Positions 10,353 to 39,571 of a stretch of DNA of 64,000 nucleotides are shown piece by piece. The translations under genes were made by a program, and so were the position numbers. This DNA comes from Lamellibrachia satsuma (lineage: Eukaryota; Annelida; Polychaeta; Sabellida; Siboglinidae): assembly GCA_033239005.1 (NCBI GenBank), contig BSQZ01000002.1, positions 4,527,001 to 4,591,000 on the forward strand. The letters run 5' to 3'. Numbering within the stretch: the stretch's first letter is position 1; the number at the start of each line of letters is the position of its first letter. Under the pieces are notes generated by a model that saw nothing but the letters and a program-made list of their open reading frames with translations, was not told the origin of the DNA and ran no database searches.

Positions 10353-13140
10353 TATAAAATACATACATACATACATGCATACCAGGTATGTGTTAATTTC
10401 AATTGTTAAGTGGCTAATGTTATCTAGGTGTTTTTAGAAGGTCTGCAGTCACTATTCCAGCAACTAGCATGAGAGATCAGGTTTAGGCATGAATGAATGG
10501 GAGGGAGAACATCACAGAGCACAAATGCATTGTACCATCTGGGATGGACTGGTCATTCAGGCACCTGTGAATTGGAGGGAAGGCCTAGACAATAGAATGT
10601 CCTCTAGTAGGGTGATAAGTTTATGGCTAATCTTGGTTTCTGCAAATATTTGTTTAAAGTAAACATTTGGGGCTGGCAACTTGCAGCCTAGTGGATCTAT
10701 AGGGCCATTTGACATACGAATATATAATTTTATATGTATACATATAACTGTTAATGGGGAGATGTAGACAAAGTCAAAGTAATATAGCTTCAGTTTGGGA
10801 TCTTTTCATAGTGCCAACTTAAATCAAAGGCATGCCAGTTCTAGTGCATAAAAATAGTGTATGCATATTTAAATGCTAGTGTGTCAAGGAGAAAAGTAGT
10901 GATTTAGCATAAAACATTGCATAAATAACAACTTGGTGCATAGAAATTATGCATGTAGTTGCCCGGTTTTGTTAATTTGGTAGTTTAATGTAGGAGGGAA
11001 CCCCACACCCTGCAAATTTTCAGCCACAACTTTTCAGAAAAATAAGTAATTTTAACTTTTGTTAACTTGTGTATCTACAACTTTTAAAATGTTATCCAAT
11101 GCCCCGGGAAAAAATGTCTTGGCATGCAAATGGTGTATGAGCAAATCTCTTTCTAACAAAGTTACAAAACACATTTCTGTCTTGCGACTTTAGAACTATT
11201 TTAAATATGTAAACATTTCTACCAATACGTCATTTAATTGAATTAAAATTAATTGTTAATTTATTTTAATTGAAGAATTTGGGATGTTAATTTAATTTAA
11301 TTAACATGAGAAATGTGTGAGGTTAATTTAATTGGATCATCTCTGAGTTAATTGAAATTTAATTAATTAACTTTTCAAGTTAATTGCCTCATGCCTGATA
11401 CTTATAGATATATATTTATGTACCCACCCGCCTGCACATGCACCGCTCAATGCAGGTTAAATATGTGAATTTGAGCTTCGAAAAAGGTGATTAGATGTGT
11501 TTTTACACACGATATGGTTAATAATTTACATGTCCCGTAGTTCTGTATACATTGTGCATGGTTACTAAACATAATTATATGTTATTAACAGCAAATTGAG
11601 GTGGACACAGATTCTAGACAAGTACCCAGAGTGGAAATAATGTTGCAGAAGCATACATTCTAAACTGAATATAAAAACATGTCTCAATTTTCATCTGTTA
11701 GGCTTAGCAAAATTTTCTATAGAATAAAAAAAAAATATTATGAAGAATTTTTTTAGAGAATATTCTATAGGATTTTTGCAGACATAGCTGTATTATTTGT
11801 AGTTTCTACAGTTTTCTATTCAATATTCTGCTATGCTCTACATAATTATATAAAATTCTACACAAATCTATAGAAAATCTAAATATTGTATAGAATTTGT
11901 ATACAATTTAATTTTTTTTCTAAAGGAAGGCCTTCACACACTCGGTAAGGGCCCCCACATATTTAATGCTAGGGCCCCCACATTGTTACTCCGACACTGC
12001 ATCGTGAAAGGCCTATTACCCTCCATTATGACCACCAGACCCGTTCAATTTATAGAACTTAATATCAAAGACTTGTTGTAAACAAATTATTCACACACTG
12101 ACGTAACTGAAAGTACTATTACTATAACAAGATAATCATTTCAAAGTTAATATTTTTTATTTAACATAGTGCACAATCACTTTTGACATGGAAAATGTAC
12201 CCAATACATACAATTTAAATCCTATTTTATTCATAATACAGAGACCAAAACCTATTCGCAAGATTGATAAGCACTTCAGATACACATTTTAGTATAATAT
12301 TGATGACCATTTATCTTAACATTAAAATTCCAAAATATCACTGATATCACCATTTTGCCTACCTAACAACACATGGCTTTGTGAACATAACATTTACATT
12401 CTTTGGTCATACATTTGGCCTTTCCCATTCCTTGACTTGACAACAACATACTATATCACTCCAACACTGCTAGAATATATGAGAGTAAGTACAACAAAAT
12501 AAGTAGAAAGTACGACACACTCATCAACAAAAGTCTGTCTATCATGCAGTAGTTTGGATGCGATCTGATTAAATCAAATCATGCTGCAATATATATCAAG
12601 TACAATTTCCTCATGCTCAATAATAGTGTTCATGATTAGAAAACTGTTAGGTATGTATATCAATAATTGCTCAATTATGATAAAAAATATCCCCATTATA
12701 AGGCAAACAAGAAATAGTTTATATGATTGCACCTGGATATTATAATATCTTTGTAATCTAAATACATCATACCAAATGTAGAAAATTAAAAGACTTACGC
12801 AACATCAACATGATTAGAGTCATCAACATTTATATCGAAGTGAGGTACAAAGGTAGATTGCTAATACATATCACAACTTAGCTGACTTTTACCCTCATAA
12901 TAGCAAATCTCAATTACGAAAAATATACCAACAAAATAAATGCATGCAAAATGTTTACTCCAACACACTGAAGCCTATTGATACTCTTTCTCTTAGGTTT
13001 GCAACTAGCTAAGCATCTTGATATTACTTTATGTAGCCTGTTCAGATCTATGAAATGCAGTGCAATGATACGTGATGTGATTGAACACATGTACAGCACA
13101 CACAATGAACCCGTGCAGTGGTTTCTCATCTGAATGTAGC
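8830..13140. other. Gene-poor AT-rich intergenic DNA and likely CPOX 3' flank
   Basis: No coding region was recognised on either strand. The region contains a TA/CA microsatellite (10289-10352), a very AT-rich low-complexity block with repeated 'taattaa' motifs (11220-11390), and a stretch of 'ctatagaa' variants (11700-11900). The part just below 13148 is probably CPOX 3' untranslated sequence; a minus-strand AATAAA occurs near 12227 but cannot be confirmed as the used poly(A) signal. Confidence 0.6.
10289..10352 (+). repeat. (TA)n(CA)n microsatellite
   Basis: Pure ta run followed by a short ca run. Confidence 0.95.
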
Positions 13141-13147
13141 TGTCACT

Positions 13148-29552
<16,405 letters not shown>

Positions 29553-29560
29553 CTTGCTTT
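29553..29560 (-). other. CPOX: 5' part of the first CPOX coding exon with splice acceptor
   Basis: Eight bases precede the ATG directly after an acceptor (ttatttttcag). The exon is therefore spliced to an upstream exon, either untranslated or coding an N-terminal extension. Read through the junction, the frame is open (Ser-Lys before Met). Confidence 0.7.
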
Positions 29561-30302
29561 CTGAAAAATAAAGAAGCACTGAGCAGGTTGTAGAATGACT
29601 TACTACATGAAATTCAAATGAAGATCTGCCTGACAGACTAACAGATTACTTCTAAGAACAGTTACGTACAAAGTATGATTGTTTTTATCATAAAATCATG
29701 CCATGTAGTACAAAACTACGTCTATTCCAACAGTTTGATTGACAAACGTGTTTCCAAGAAACACACAAATTGTGAATATAATTTCATCGCTATGGTGGTT
29801 ATATGTCTATGATTATCGACCCTGCCATTTCACACACAATGTAAACATGATATTTGAGTAAACAAATTCAGATTATATGAAATCTTTGCATGGTATGTTA
29901 AAACACATTTGGGCAGCCTAAATGTCCGAAAAGATATAGTTTATAATATATAACATGATTCTACAATAAAACTATCAGACGTTGTATCATCAAGACATTT
30001 GTTTTGAAAACGGTACAGATTTAACAGGCTTACAAATGTTAGTTGGTTGGTGATATGCTTGTATATATTTTGATAACACGTTTGATAGGTGTCGTCGTGT
30101 AAAGTTTGTGGCATGAATATATATTTTGCAAGTAACTGCAATTAATGCAATCGTTACAATTACATAAAAGAAAACAATTACAGTTATGGTGTAAAAAAAC
30201 ATAATCAATTACAAATACACCAATTTGCCTGTAATCAATTACAGTTATTTAAAAATAAATCAGTATGGCTGAGCCCATGAATTGGTTTGCTTGTTGTTGA
30301 AT

Positions 30303-30372
30303 ATGTTGTGATAACCTCACAGGACCAATTGAAATAGAGGACCAATTGAAATAGAGGACCAATTGAAATATA
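30303..30372 (+). repeat. 17-bp tandem repeat, 3 copies
   Basis: Unit 'aggaccaattgaaatag'. Confidence 0.85.
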
Positions 30373-30599
30373 ATGTTTTTTAATAACTAAACAGTGTACA
30401 TTCAAATATGCACACATGGCTGGCAGTTAGAAGAATTGTTTGCGCAAATTCTGCTCTGACCTATGGAAAATATAAATATGGTGAGATATATTGTCCTTTG
30501 TTGAACAGAACTTTTTTCTTTTTTTTTAAGCTGTGAAATACTCACGATGAAGAAGCTAACTCCATGAGAAACCATATTTTAAATTATACCAACTGATAA

Positions 30600-30844
30600 A
30601 CTAATGCTAGGTATACACTGCTAAACTTTTGTTGCAAGTCGCGCGTCTGTGTGACTGGAGCAGCACACATTGTTACCGCAATTAAATTTTTTAATCGGTT
30701 CAACTGTTGCACCGGCCAGATCGACACGTGACTTGGTTTTTATTGAGCTGCCAACCAATGTGCGTTGCACAACGGATCAGTTTTAAGTCAAATAAATACA
30801 CAACTCACAACAAAAGTCTGGCAATGTACACCTGACATTAGTCA
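30600..30844. mobile_element. MITE with imperfect inverted ends
   Basis: Left 'ctaatgctaggtatacactg' then 'ctaaacttttgttg'. The reverse complement of the right end is 'ctaatgtcaggtgtacattg' then 'ccagacttttgttg'. About 35-bp imperfect inverted repeats enclose a GC-richer core. The superfamily is not assigned. Confidence 0.6.
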
Positions 30845-30870
30845 ATGAAATTAAACTGTAAGCTTGTCAC

Positions 30871-31021
30871 TTTATTGAAATGGGACTCGGTTCTACCACG
30901 AGAGCAGCGCCTTCCTCTCTCCACTTACTGGTCAATGAAGACAGTCTACTAGATTCAGTTCCACAGGTAGTTTCTTTAGAAGAACGTTGTCTCAGATATC
31001 ATTAGTCCACTGTTCATATAC
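30871..31021 (-). other. Candidate terminal exon with poly(A) signal, gene unidentified
   Basis: On the minus strand a good acceptor (ttgtttcag) at 31022-31030 is followed by an open frame VYEQWTNDI and TGA (30992-30994). An AATAAA follows at 30876-30871. This is the layout of a last exon plus 3' UTR. No protein was recognised, and the coding part is too short to be decisive. It lies upstream of CPOX on the same strand, so it would belong to a separate gene. Confidence 0.3.
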
Positions 31022-31275
31022 CTGAAACAACCAAGACATTAATTAATATGTAATGCATGGAGTATAATATTACGATATATACAGTAATACTGAAGTAATC
31101 CCAGAGCATTGTTACATGGCTCTACATGAAACTATAGATAGGATCACAGGAATGTAGGGTGTATTTACATTTAATACTGTGATGTTTTATTGTGCAGAGA
31201 TATGCAACAGCTGTACAATGCATTTCTGAATAGGCTGAGTAATTAGTACATTTTTAGTTTAATTTTTCGTCTGTT

Positions 31276-31352
31276 TAAACAAGTTCATACGTGTCAACCC
31301 TGGGTGATACGTACGTGTCAACCCTGGGTAATACATATGTGTCAACCCTGGG
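31276..31352 (+). repeat. 24-bp tandem repeat, about 3 copies
   Basis: Unit 'cgtgtcaaccctgggtgata' plus 'cgta'. Confidence 0.85.
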
Positions 31353-31599
31353 TGCTACACCCCTATAAGATTGGTAACAGAAATCCATAAGACCCACAAA
31401 TGAACCCATATTATCTATCTACTGGTTTGCAGCGCATCCTCAAAAGGAGCTCACCATTCAAACTGGGATATATCAATTGAATCTTGTGAAACTGTGGCAC
31501 AGCTGACTGTGCACAGGTATAGAGTTGCTCTTCAGATGCCTGCTGAACTGAAAATCTGTTATTCGGTTGCCATCAGACAAACGCGGTCATATCCCACAG

Positions 31600-31900
31600 A
31601 TATATAAAACCACTCAAGGTTGTTCAAGATACACTCTCAGGAATGCCTCCTATGCCTATCATCATTATCATATTGTTCCATCTCCTCTCAGAAGATCCGC
31701 TGTACCGGATCATGGCTCATGTCTGCACTGTGTCGTTCTTATCAGATCTTCATACTTCATTTTCCCTGTCCACGCCTTGATGTTATCTGTCCACCTGGCT
31801 GGCGGTTCCTCCCCCGCCTCTTTCACCCTCAGCCATTCCCTCCTACATTTCTCCCTGCATTACATCCTGCCTGATGATGTGCCCAAAAATGTTTAGTTTA
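31600..31900 (-). pseudogene. LINE ORF2 3'-terminal fragment
   Basis: The minus-strand frame reads REWLRVKEAGEEPPARWTD, then NIKAWTGKMKYEDLIRTTQ, then CRHEP and a stop. This is the 'GRPxxRWxDNIKxWTG' tail of RTE/Ingi-like LINE polyproteins. Frames shift upstream. It lies in the putative intron or spacer between CPOX and tomosyn. Confidence 0.65.
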
Positions 31901-32550
31901 TGTTTATGTACTTCGTTGAACAGCTGCTTTTTTATTCAGGCCTGACTTAGTAATTCTATTCTATTGTTCATAACATGTTCATGTCCATAAGACCGTGACA
32001 TTTTAGGAGATCCGTAAGATTTACACATAAACACAGACAGCTGGAATCCACAGTCAGGTCATAGCTCCCTGGAAAATCGACCACACTCCAGACATTATAT
32101 TCACAGTTTCTAGCATCACCAGAGCCACAACTCATCTATCACAGTGCCAGACTCCCCAAACATTGGTCACAAGTGCCTTATTGCACGAAGAACAAGTCAC
32201 AATGCAGATCATACATATGCATTCACAAACACCAGATTGTAGCATATGTTACCAATGAACCAATGTCAAGATTGGCCACAATCACGCAGAGTCACAGAAA
32301 TTGTCTCTAACCCAGTGGCCACAAAATACCAACTACACCTCCATCAAGATAACGCTCCATTTACACCGTTGAAGCCTACCTACTAGTACCTACCTAAGTA
32401 CCTGTATTGCAGTCCGTTCCATGTGCTGCCCTGCAAGACTGACACAACCCCAAGCACACGTGGCACCTTATCAAGTAGCCAGGGCAGAACTTTACCCCCA
32501 ATGACAGGGACAAGGTGGTCTTGAACTGATAGGTATCATTTTACAATTAC

Positions 32551-32715
32551 CATTGTGTTGAGACAGCAGAGATGTGCAGCTTGGCAGGTAGTTCTGCCGA
32601 AGTACATTTGATGCCACAATTGCCACAATGATGAAATATAATGTTGTCATACAGAGACAACTGCCCATTAACAAAATGCATTGACTGGACACAGTAGAAA
32701 CTTGAATCAACTTCA
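32551..32715 (-). other. Candidate exon with one hydrophobic segment, gene unidentified
   Basis: On the minus strand an acceptor (tttattacag) precedes an open 165-bp block: KLIQVSTVSSQ, a hydrophobic stretch CILLMGSCLCMTTLYFIIVA, then SNVLRQNYLPSCTSLLSQHN. A weak donor (gtaatt) follows. An upstream ORF (33051-32848) contains CVPQINVSTVETNCGPVF. I could not assign a family. The phase would fit the donor at 39263, but this is inference. Confidence 0.25.
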
Positions 32716-33059
32716 CTGTAATAAAGCCATATTAGGTTAATTTACTTGGAACATGTCACCATAAATTAACATAGTACCCTACATTTAAAATATATTCATC
32801 ATGGCCAACAATATGAACCTCATCACATCAGGGGCCAATGCTACAACTCAGATGAACTTCTCAGAATTAGAGACATTCTTAAGATAACTTTCTGTATGTA
32901 AAGAGAACACAGGCCCACAATTTGTTTCAACTGTGCTCACGTTGATTTGGGGGACACACTTTCCTAAACCAGGGGTGTTGACAACATTTCTGACAAAATA
33001 AATGTTGGATTTGAAAACTGTAGATGATTTTAAGAGTTCAATCGACTTCACAAGTACTT

Positions 33060-34230
33060 GTCATGATAACCAGGAACAGATCTTTGTAATTTGCTTTCAG
33101 AAGTAGTTAAACCATCATATGATATAATGTTTTATTTCAAAGCTTGTACATTTTTGTTCATGCAATTCAGAACCTCGCATTTGTTTATTCACCTCAAATT
33201 GCTTGAGTTTCTCATTAAAAACCTAGCATCTACAAATATAGACAATTACCATAGACATCTAGAATAAATTCATAAAGTAACTAAAATTTTCATTCACTGT
33301 CATGAGAGTGTGCTTTTCTTGCTTGTACTTTATAAATCCACTACACAAAATCAAACTGACTAACAGTAGATGATAATCAGAAGATAATCATTGTGTTTTG
33401 TGAAATAAACAAACTACAAAGCCGTGATTGTGAGCAACAGCAATCAGACGAACATGGCTAGATGAATTTGTTTTAATCCTTGACATTTTAAGTGTTGCCC
33501 AAAAAATGTGGATAATCTCAGGAGACTGACAAAAAAACAGGGAGTGGGAGTGGGAAGGCGGTGATCCTCCTCAACTGAATAACATCCTTTGAGACAATGG
33601 CATTCTCTGATACAAAGGTCAGGGCAGTGGGGGAAGGGGTGGACAGTGCCCTCATACAGTGCCCCATGTCAGCTCAGGCCACCTTGTTGTTATTGTGCAA
33701 AAATAACTGTGCACAGTTTGTTAGTGTGAGATATGATAATTTCCATATTTACAACTCATAAACTATTGTTGATCCTGTACAGGCAGTAATTATGGACTGT
33801 CCATCAGGTGGCAGCAGCTGACACGGGGAGACATCAATCATGTTGTATGTGAAACAAGTCCACACTCATGCACACACGCACGCACGCACGCATGCACAGG
33901 GTTTGTTTACTAGATCTAGACAGCTGATGTAAACACACAGGAGGCCATGTCTGATTGGTTGGGTATTGTGCTGTTGGAGGCTACTTTGTACTCGACTTCT
34001 GAAAATGTGTTAGATATACAAATGAAATGCAGATTTTGTTACTGACTGCTACACTTCAGGGATGTAGCATCTGAATAAAACTGGAATACATGAAGTGGCT
34101 TACCTGTAATGTGTAAATAAACCTAATGATTAGCAAACAGTCAATGTTACTCTCTCTGGCAATAATGACGATGGCCATACATGATTTATTAAAAGGTTGT
34201 TTGTTGTTTTAATTATATTTGTATCACATT
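33060..34230. other. Non-coding stretch
   Basis: AT-rich sequence with a short (cacg)n run at 33877-33895. No gene recognised. Confidence 0.5.
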
Positions 34231-34241
34231 TGCTTAGTTAA

Positions 34242-34740
34242 AGCGAAACAAAAGTCATGGTTTTGAACATATGTGCCTCTAAGATTTACAAAAATATAAC
34301 CATTTGTAATAACAATAAAGAATATCACACCAGTGGTTTACTAGGAAAACCTTGTTGAACATACAACATATTAAGTTCAATGGCTGCGCCATACTGTTAG
34401 ATAACACTGTCACAAGTGCATTATTCTGGCAATATTTGTTCACCAAATGAAAATATATTTGTATACACATATTCCTATTCTTACCAATAGGATATGGCTA
34501 TGCTATTTGCATCCAAACTCCCTTAATACGTCTAGTCTCGGTTAGCCCGATTTTATAGAACTGTGGATGTTCTTATCGGTCATGCTGGTTTACATGTCAG
34601 CCATCGGTCATTTGGAGAAATGATCGGATTCTCCGAGTTTTAGAACACATTCTGGGTAAACCAGCGGCGTGATATTCTTGATTTTAGTTGCTCATGGTTT
34701 TTATTATCTCTTTTAGGGGCATAGCACCAAAAACATTACT
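34242..34740. mobile_element. TTAA-flanked MITE, copy C (499 bp)
   Basis: Left end 'agcgaaacaaaagtcatgg' preceded by TTAA (34238-34241); TTAA at 34741-34744 on the right. The interior aligns with copy A through 'accagtggtttactaggaaa' and 'catgtcagccatcggtca'. The right terminal repeat is degraded. Confidence 0.75.
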
Positions 34741-34803
34741 TTAAATTGACATGATTAATTATTTGAAAATGGAACAATGGCATACATGACTATTCTAATG
34801 GAC

Positions 34804-34870
34804 AGGGTTGTTTGATTGAAATCATAAACCACTCCAAAAAACTCATTGATTTTTTTTCATTTGTATCAAT
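34804..34870. mobile_element. Truncated copy of the CAGGGTTG hAT-type MITE
   Basis: 'cagggttgtttgattgaaat' followed by 'cataaaccactccaaaaaa' matches the reverse complement of the right end of the 25381-25728 element. The other end was not found. Confidence 0.55.
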
Positions 34871-34879
34871 TGATAGCGT

Positions 34880-36370
34880 TTTACATATTTCTACATACTG
34901 AGTGCAGTGAAGCCACAAAGACTTGTCTTCAAGAGGCAGTATCTTTTTTTCAAGTCAGAAGCTCTGAGATAAAATCCACCTAAAGCAAACACTTGTACTA
35001 GTTGTTGCCGATTCAGAATGTTGACTCAGGTGAGACCATCTGCACTAGTATAGTGTGGTCCCAATTTGCAGTTTGGCTAGAATATACTGAGCCCTGGACA
35101 GGCTCTAATTCACCCTCTCAACAAACAATGACCACAAAGGTCATTTCCAGCCACAACATGCCTTCTAATCATATTTATGGCCTAAGCAGCTGTGGACATT
35201 ATCTATCCAACATCAGCTCTAAGTTATCCACTCTGTATGAAGTCTGTAGCCTATTTAGAGTGCTCATTTGATTTTAAGTGGTTATTTTACTAGAGTACTT
35301 CTAAAGTTGTTTAATGGACATGCTTCTGAGTTTACAGTTAAACAGGACACATTTGCTAAGGATTTAAAGTCATTGTATTTTTCAGCATGTAAATGCAATG
35401 GTAATAGACTGCTGACAGTTCTGACACAATATTTGTTTAAGTGACATTTATGTTGCTGCTTTAAGTCAACCTATATTATAATGATATTACTGGTATATAA
35501 AATGTTCTACCAGTCTAAAATCATATACCCTCTGTTATGATTCAGGCATACATAAGATTTTGTAAGGAACAATCTGATATAAAATTTTTTTTTGCATATT
35601 TTTAAATAATTTTTTCCAAACCTGCTAATAGAGAAAAACCAAACCATGCTTTATATTGCATTCTATTCAAATGGCAATTTAACCAGATTAAATTAATTAC
35701 AATAACATTATTTTAAAACCAGAGAAACTGTCCTGGCAAAACTAAAAAAACATACATGTTTGTCAACCCTAATTATTGTTACGTCATAATTGCACAAGTG
35801 ACTAAAATGACAAAGAAGAGGAAATTCTGATCATATAGTTGTTATGGTTATTAAAAATAACTTTGATCAACTCTGACAACAGCAGACTCTCAAACACTGT
35901 GAAAACACTACACAACCAACTCCAGTAAGGACACTGCAACCTATAAGAGAAGAGCTGTTGCACTTAAATTCACACGTCATTATGATGTCAGCTTGACTTT
36001 TTCAGTGCATCCAGTTGTAAATGTAACCTCTTCAAGAATACGCCAACTATTAAATTTACTTCAGGTCAAAATAAAACAACTGAGTTGACGCTTATTGAAA
36101 ATGGGAATATTACAATTATCAACATTATAATTTCCTAAAATGAAATATATAACAAGTTGCAGAGCAATCAAAACCTGAACACAGTTGTGTGCATCAACGC
36201 AAAAACCTTGTACAAAAAATATATGTTTATCTTTGAAAACGGTCACTAGGTCTCTACTTTATGCTGAACATGCTGGATTTTGTATTTGAAGCGTATATGT
36301 GCACTAATCCAGTAAGTTCAGCAGGAGATACCACTTGCTATTGACATTTGATATGCATTTTCAACTTTCA
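34880..36370. other. Non-coding stretch
   Basis: No gene recognised on either strand. AT-rich, with no strong tandem repeats. Confidence 0.45.
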
Positions 36371-36382
36371 AGGCAGTTAATT

Positions 36383-36436
36383 CAATCCAAGTACTCTCAA
36401 GTACTCTCAAGTACTCTCAAGTACTCTCAAGTACTG
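36383..36436 (+). repeat. 10-bp tandem repeat, about 5 copies
   Basis: Unit 'caagtactct'. Confidence 0.9.
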
Positions 36437-36799
36437 GTTGGTGTTATCTCTCTAGATATTTGGGCCACATTCCTTGGCCTTCAACTGGCTGACTGGTTTA
36501 GGAGGAAAAGTCAAACAATACAGTAATATTATTCAGTTTTGTAAAATAAAATATTATAATATATACTTTACCATTCTTACAGGTCAATGTTGTACTATAA
36601 TAATAAATTAAGCATATATTTCGCGCCGGGTAAACATCTGTTCAAAGGCACTAACAAAGTTTTCATAGATTGCTACATTACAGTATTTCATCATAAAATT
36701 AATATTTTAGTGGAATTTCAATGTTTAGTACAAGTGCGTAAAGAAACACTGTATGAGAACTGCCGTAGATAAAAATGACAGAGCTGAAGGCATTCTGCA

Positions 36800-37200
36800 A
36801 AGGTCCTAATTGATACTGATTTTGCTGATGACATTACTCTACTCTCTAACACAGGAGCTCCTGTACAGAGTTGAATCGGGATGCAATTCAGCAGTTCATC
36901 TCCATTTCAACATATTTAGTACAATGTATTGATCACACCCTTATCCAAAACACATCTGGTCTGGAAACTGAACACGAGGATGACTTCTTACATCCATCCC
37001 TCAGTATGGATTCCTAACAGTGAAAAAGATATTGAAACCAGATCGGCAGAAGCCTCCAGGGTCAGCCTGCAACAGTCTTGGGAAGATTTGGAGGTCAAGT
37101 TTAACTGATCATCTTAAACTTTTAATTGCAATACCAGCGGTTGATACCATCGTAATTTGTGGGACAGAAACATGGATGATGACAAAAAGCATGCAGGATT
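36800..37200 (+). pseudogene. LINE reverse transcriptase fragment (RTE-like)
   Basis: The plus strand gives TDFADDITLLSNT (catalytic ADD motif), then SEKDIEIRSAEAS. In another frame it continues ACNSLGKIWRSSLTDHLKL, then CGTETWMMTKSMQ. This order (ADDIALL, 'xAWxALxxLxxIWxS', 'YGSETWTxTKxxx') is typical of RTE-type LINEs in invertebrates. Multiple frameshifts. Confidence 0.75.
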
Positions 37201-37209
37201 GATAAGATA

Positions 37210-38560
37210 GTGCTTTATTTCAGTCACATACACATACAAGCTGGTAATTTCAGTATTGCATAATGTAAAAAATTTTATTAGAAACAATGGATGGTTTTTG
37301 ACATAAACCACCTACGCACAATTACAACATAAAGCACTCAACATCTACTGGATGCAACGTTTCAAATCGGGCTCGAATAATACATGGAAACACCAAAGAT
37401 CTCATGGATAATCAGACAGAGGTGAGCCCAATTTGCAGAAGGTGGTATAAAATTGTAATGTATCATAATATAAAACTGAGGTTACTTGTGAAAATGTTGG
37501 GGTTCTTTTTATGAAACATCTGTGTGACTGATGCATCTTTCAATATCGCCCATAGCAGAGGGCAATCACGCCATGTCATTCTTCTTAGATGTATTTGTCA
37601 CGATGTACCATGGTTATAACTAAACATTTTCAGTGAAAATGGCCAAATTGGCTCAAATGGGTAACATTTCTTTATTGTATAAAAAAACGAGTTTATTTGT
37701 GTCTGTGTTTGTTTGTTCTGTTGTGGAATTATCAGTGTATCTTGAATTACAATTCAATACCACCAAACTGGGGCATATATACATATAATTGTGATAATTA
37801 CATATATAATTATATATAAACATGGTCAATTTGATGTATAGGAATCATCACCTGTAACCAATATATTTGAACATTATAATTAAATATAACATGATATGAA
37901 ATTAGAACAAAACAAAAATATATCAAAATATAACACTGTTGTCTATAAAAATGGTTATTTCGTTGAAAAGCAGACTACATGAGTGTTTCTTGTTGTCAGA
38001 TGTCTGGATGCACATTTAAACAAGTTGGCTAAAGCAATTTGTATTACTATTAGGCTAAGAAAATTGGGGGATTTAGCCAAAATGGCAAAACAGTTGACAA
38101 CATCAGAGCTAGCCCAGCTATACAGTTTAACTTTTAGCATATGTGTTTGACTGTAATAATGTCAGTGGGGCATTCTGACCATCAGTGGGGCAATCCAACC
38201 AAGCGGTTGGAGCATTCCTACCACGCCAGTTGGAGCACTGCGATTGGTGCATTGCGACTGGAACCCCACAAGAAACTAACGTACCATCAAGACTATATGT
38301 TCATGCACTATTAGCTTTTGTGATGTGCAGCATGATGCGTTGTGACCTTTATGACACACTGACATCATGACTTACATGCTATGCCTATGAGATTATGTTT
38401 TCAACTAATAAATAGACAGCATCCAACAAATGAAAGTGGTACATTTTGTCATATTAAAAGTCTATAATTTTATGTGCAAAGTCAAAGTTGGCTGATTGAT
38501 GTCAAAATGATGAGCCCTGCCTAAGAACATGAGTGACAAGATTAACAAAATCTAATCTTG
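37210..38560. other. Non-coding stretch with short degenerate repeats
   Basis: No gene recognised. A loose repeat 'cagtggggcattctgacc'/'ttggagcattcctaccac' lies at 38163-38245. Confidence 0.45.
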
Positions 38561-38592
38561 ACGTACAACACATCCGAATACCTACTGTCAAC

Positions 38593-38670
38593 AGGTGCTC
38601 TTGCCCGGTAATCCTCTTGCCCGGTATAATCCTCTTGCCCGGTATAATCCTCTTGCCCGGTAATCCTCTT
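38593..38670 (+). repeat. 20-22-bp tandem repeat, 4 copies
   Basis: Unit 'ctcttgcccggtataatc', with 'ta' missing in the first and last copies. Confidence 0.85.
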
Positions 38671-39262
38671 GCCTCTCTTTAATTGTTAATCACGTCCTGT
38701 TGTTGGTACATTACTACCGGTATGACATGTACACCAGTGACAGCGTCAGTGCCCGTAACGGTGCAGTTGACAGTTGACCTGTCACTTCAAGTTCAACAAA
38801 GTCAAAGTTCAAGTTGAGTGCTTCAACTTTCTTGATATTGTTCCGCAGAAAAAAGCAATGAATTGGCTGATGATTACTGATACTCGTATTAATAATGTGG
38901 AATAGGTCGTTCTCGTAATAAGCCCCTTGGGGTTTCTAGAGAATCTCCTGAGACTGAGTTACCAGATCAAATTAGTCATGACCGTACTTGTAACAACATT
39001 GTAAGTGTGTAACCAAATAAACTCACATTGTCATTGATTGATTGAATAGCCCGATAGGGAATGCAACGGGCAGACAGTAATAGCACAAGAACAACCGCAC
39101 CGTCACGGCTATGCTTATTGCTTAAGCTTAAGTTAAACAATTAGTTTCCGTGACACGCAACATGATGCGTCGTGACCTGACACTCACCTATCATCGTGAC
39201 TTTCAACTTACCACGACGTCATATTATGTTTTCAACTAAAAAATGCAATAAGAAATACTTAC

Positions 39263-39420
39263 CATAACACAGAAGAGGCAGACTTTTTTGTCGTACTTCA
39301 ATGCATATGACCGCTAACGAACAGACAGCACTAAATTCACTACAAACAAGTTTATCGTCTAAAACACAACACACGTGCGTCGAAAAATTGTTTACAAGCC
39401 GACCACTTCCTGCTGGCCCC
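39263..39420 (-). other. Candidate minus-strand 5' exon ending in a strong donor
   Basis: A near-consensus donor (tatg|gtaagt) on the minus strand ends an exon at 39263. Its upstream limit is set only by the facing tomosyn start. Spliced to the CPOX exon at 29560 it stays in frame (TAT G|AA AGC AAG ATG), giving either a 5' UTR or an N-terminal extension. It could equally belong to an unrecognised small gene using 32715-32551. An open frame upstream (from 39458) contains acidic residues near its start and does not look like a classic mitochondrial presequence. Confidence 0.35.
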
Positions 39421-39571
39421 AGTGAATTGTGGGTGCCAACTTCATCCGGGCACGTCAAGCATTTTACCCAGCAGTACTCGGGAATGTGTATTTATTATTT
39501 TTATTTGGATTGCGGGATGGAGGAAAGCATCGAGGGAAGTATGGATAACAGTTTGCAGTGCAAGGTCAAAA
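39264..39571. promoter_or_regulatory. Putative bidirectional promoter region
   Basis: It lies between the minus-strand donor exon and the tomosyn start codon, 309 bp. It has locally higher GC than its surroundings, an E-box-like 'cacgtg' at about 39373, and no TATA box that I can see near either start. The transcription start sites are not known. Confidence 0.35.

Noticed and set aside
32848..33051. ORF containing CVPQINVSTVETNCGPVF as a possible membrane-channel (TMC-like) exon
   Set aside because: Only a weak CGP resemblance and no convincing donor in phase with the next block; not enough to annotate.
39422..39571. In-frame 5' extension of tomosyn exon 1 from 39422
   Set aside because: The family starts near KKFN; the extension is not conserved-looking and lies in the promoter/5' UTR.
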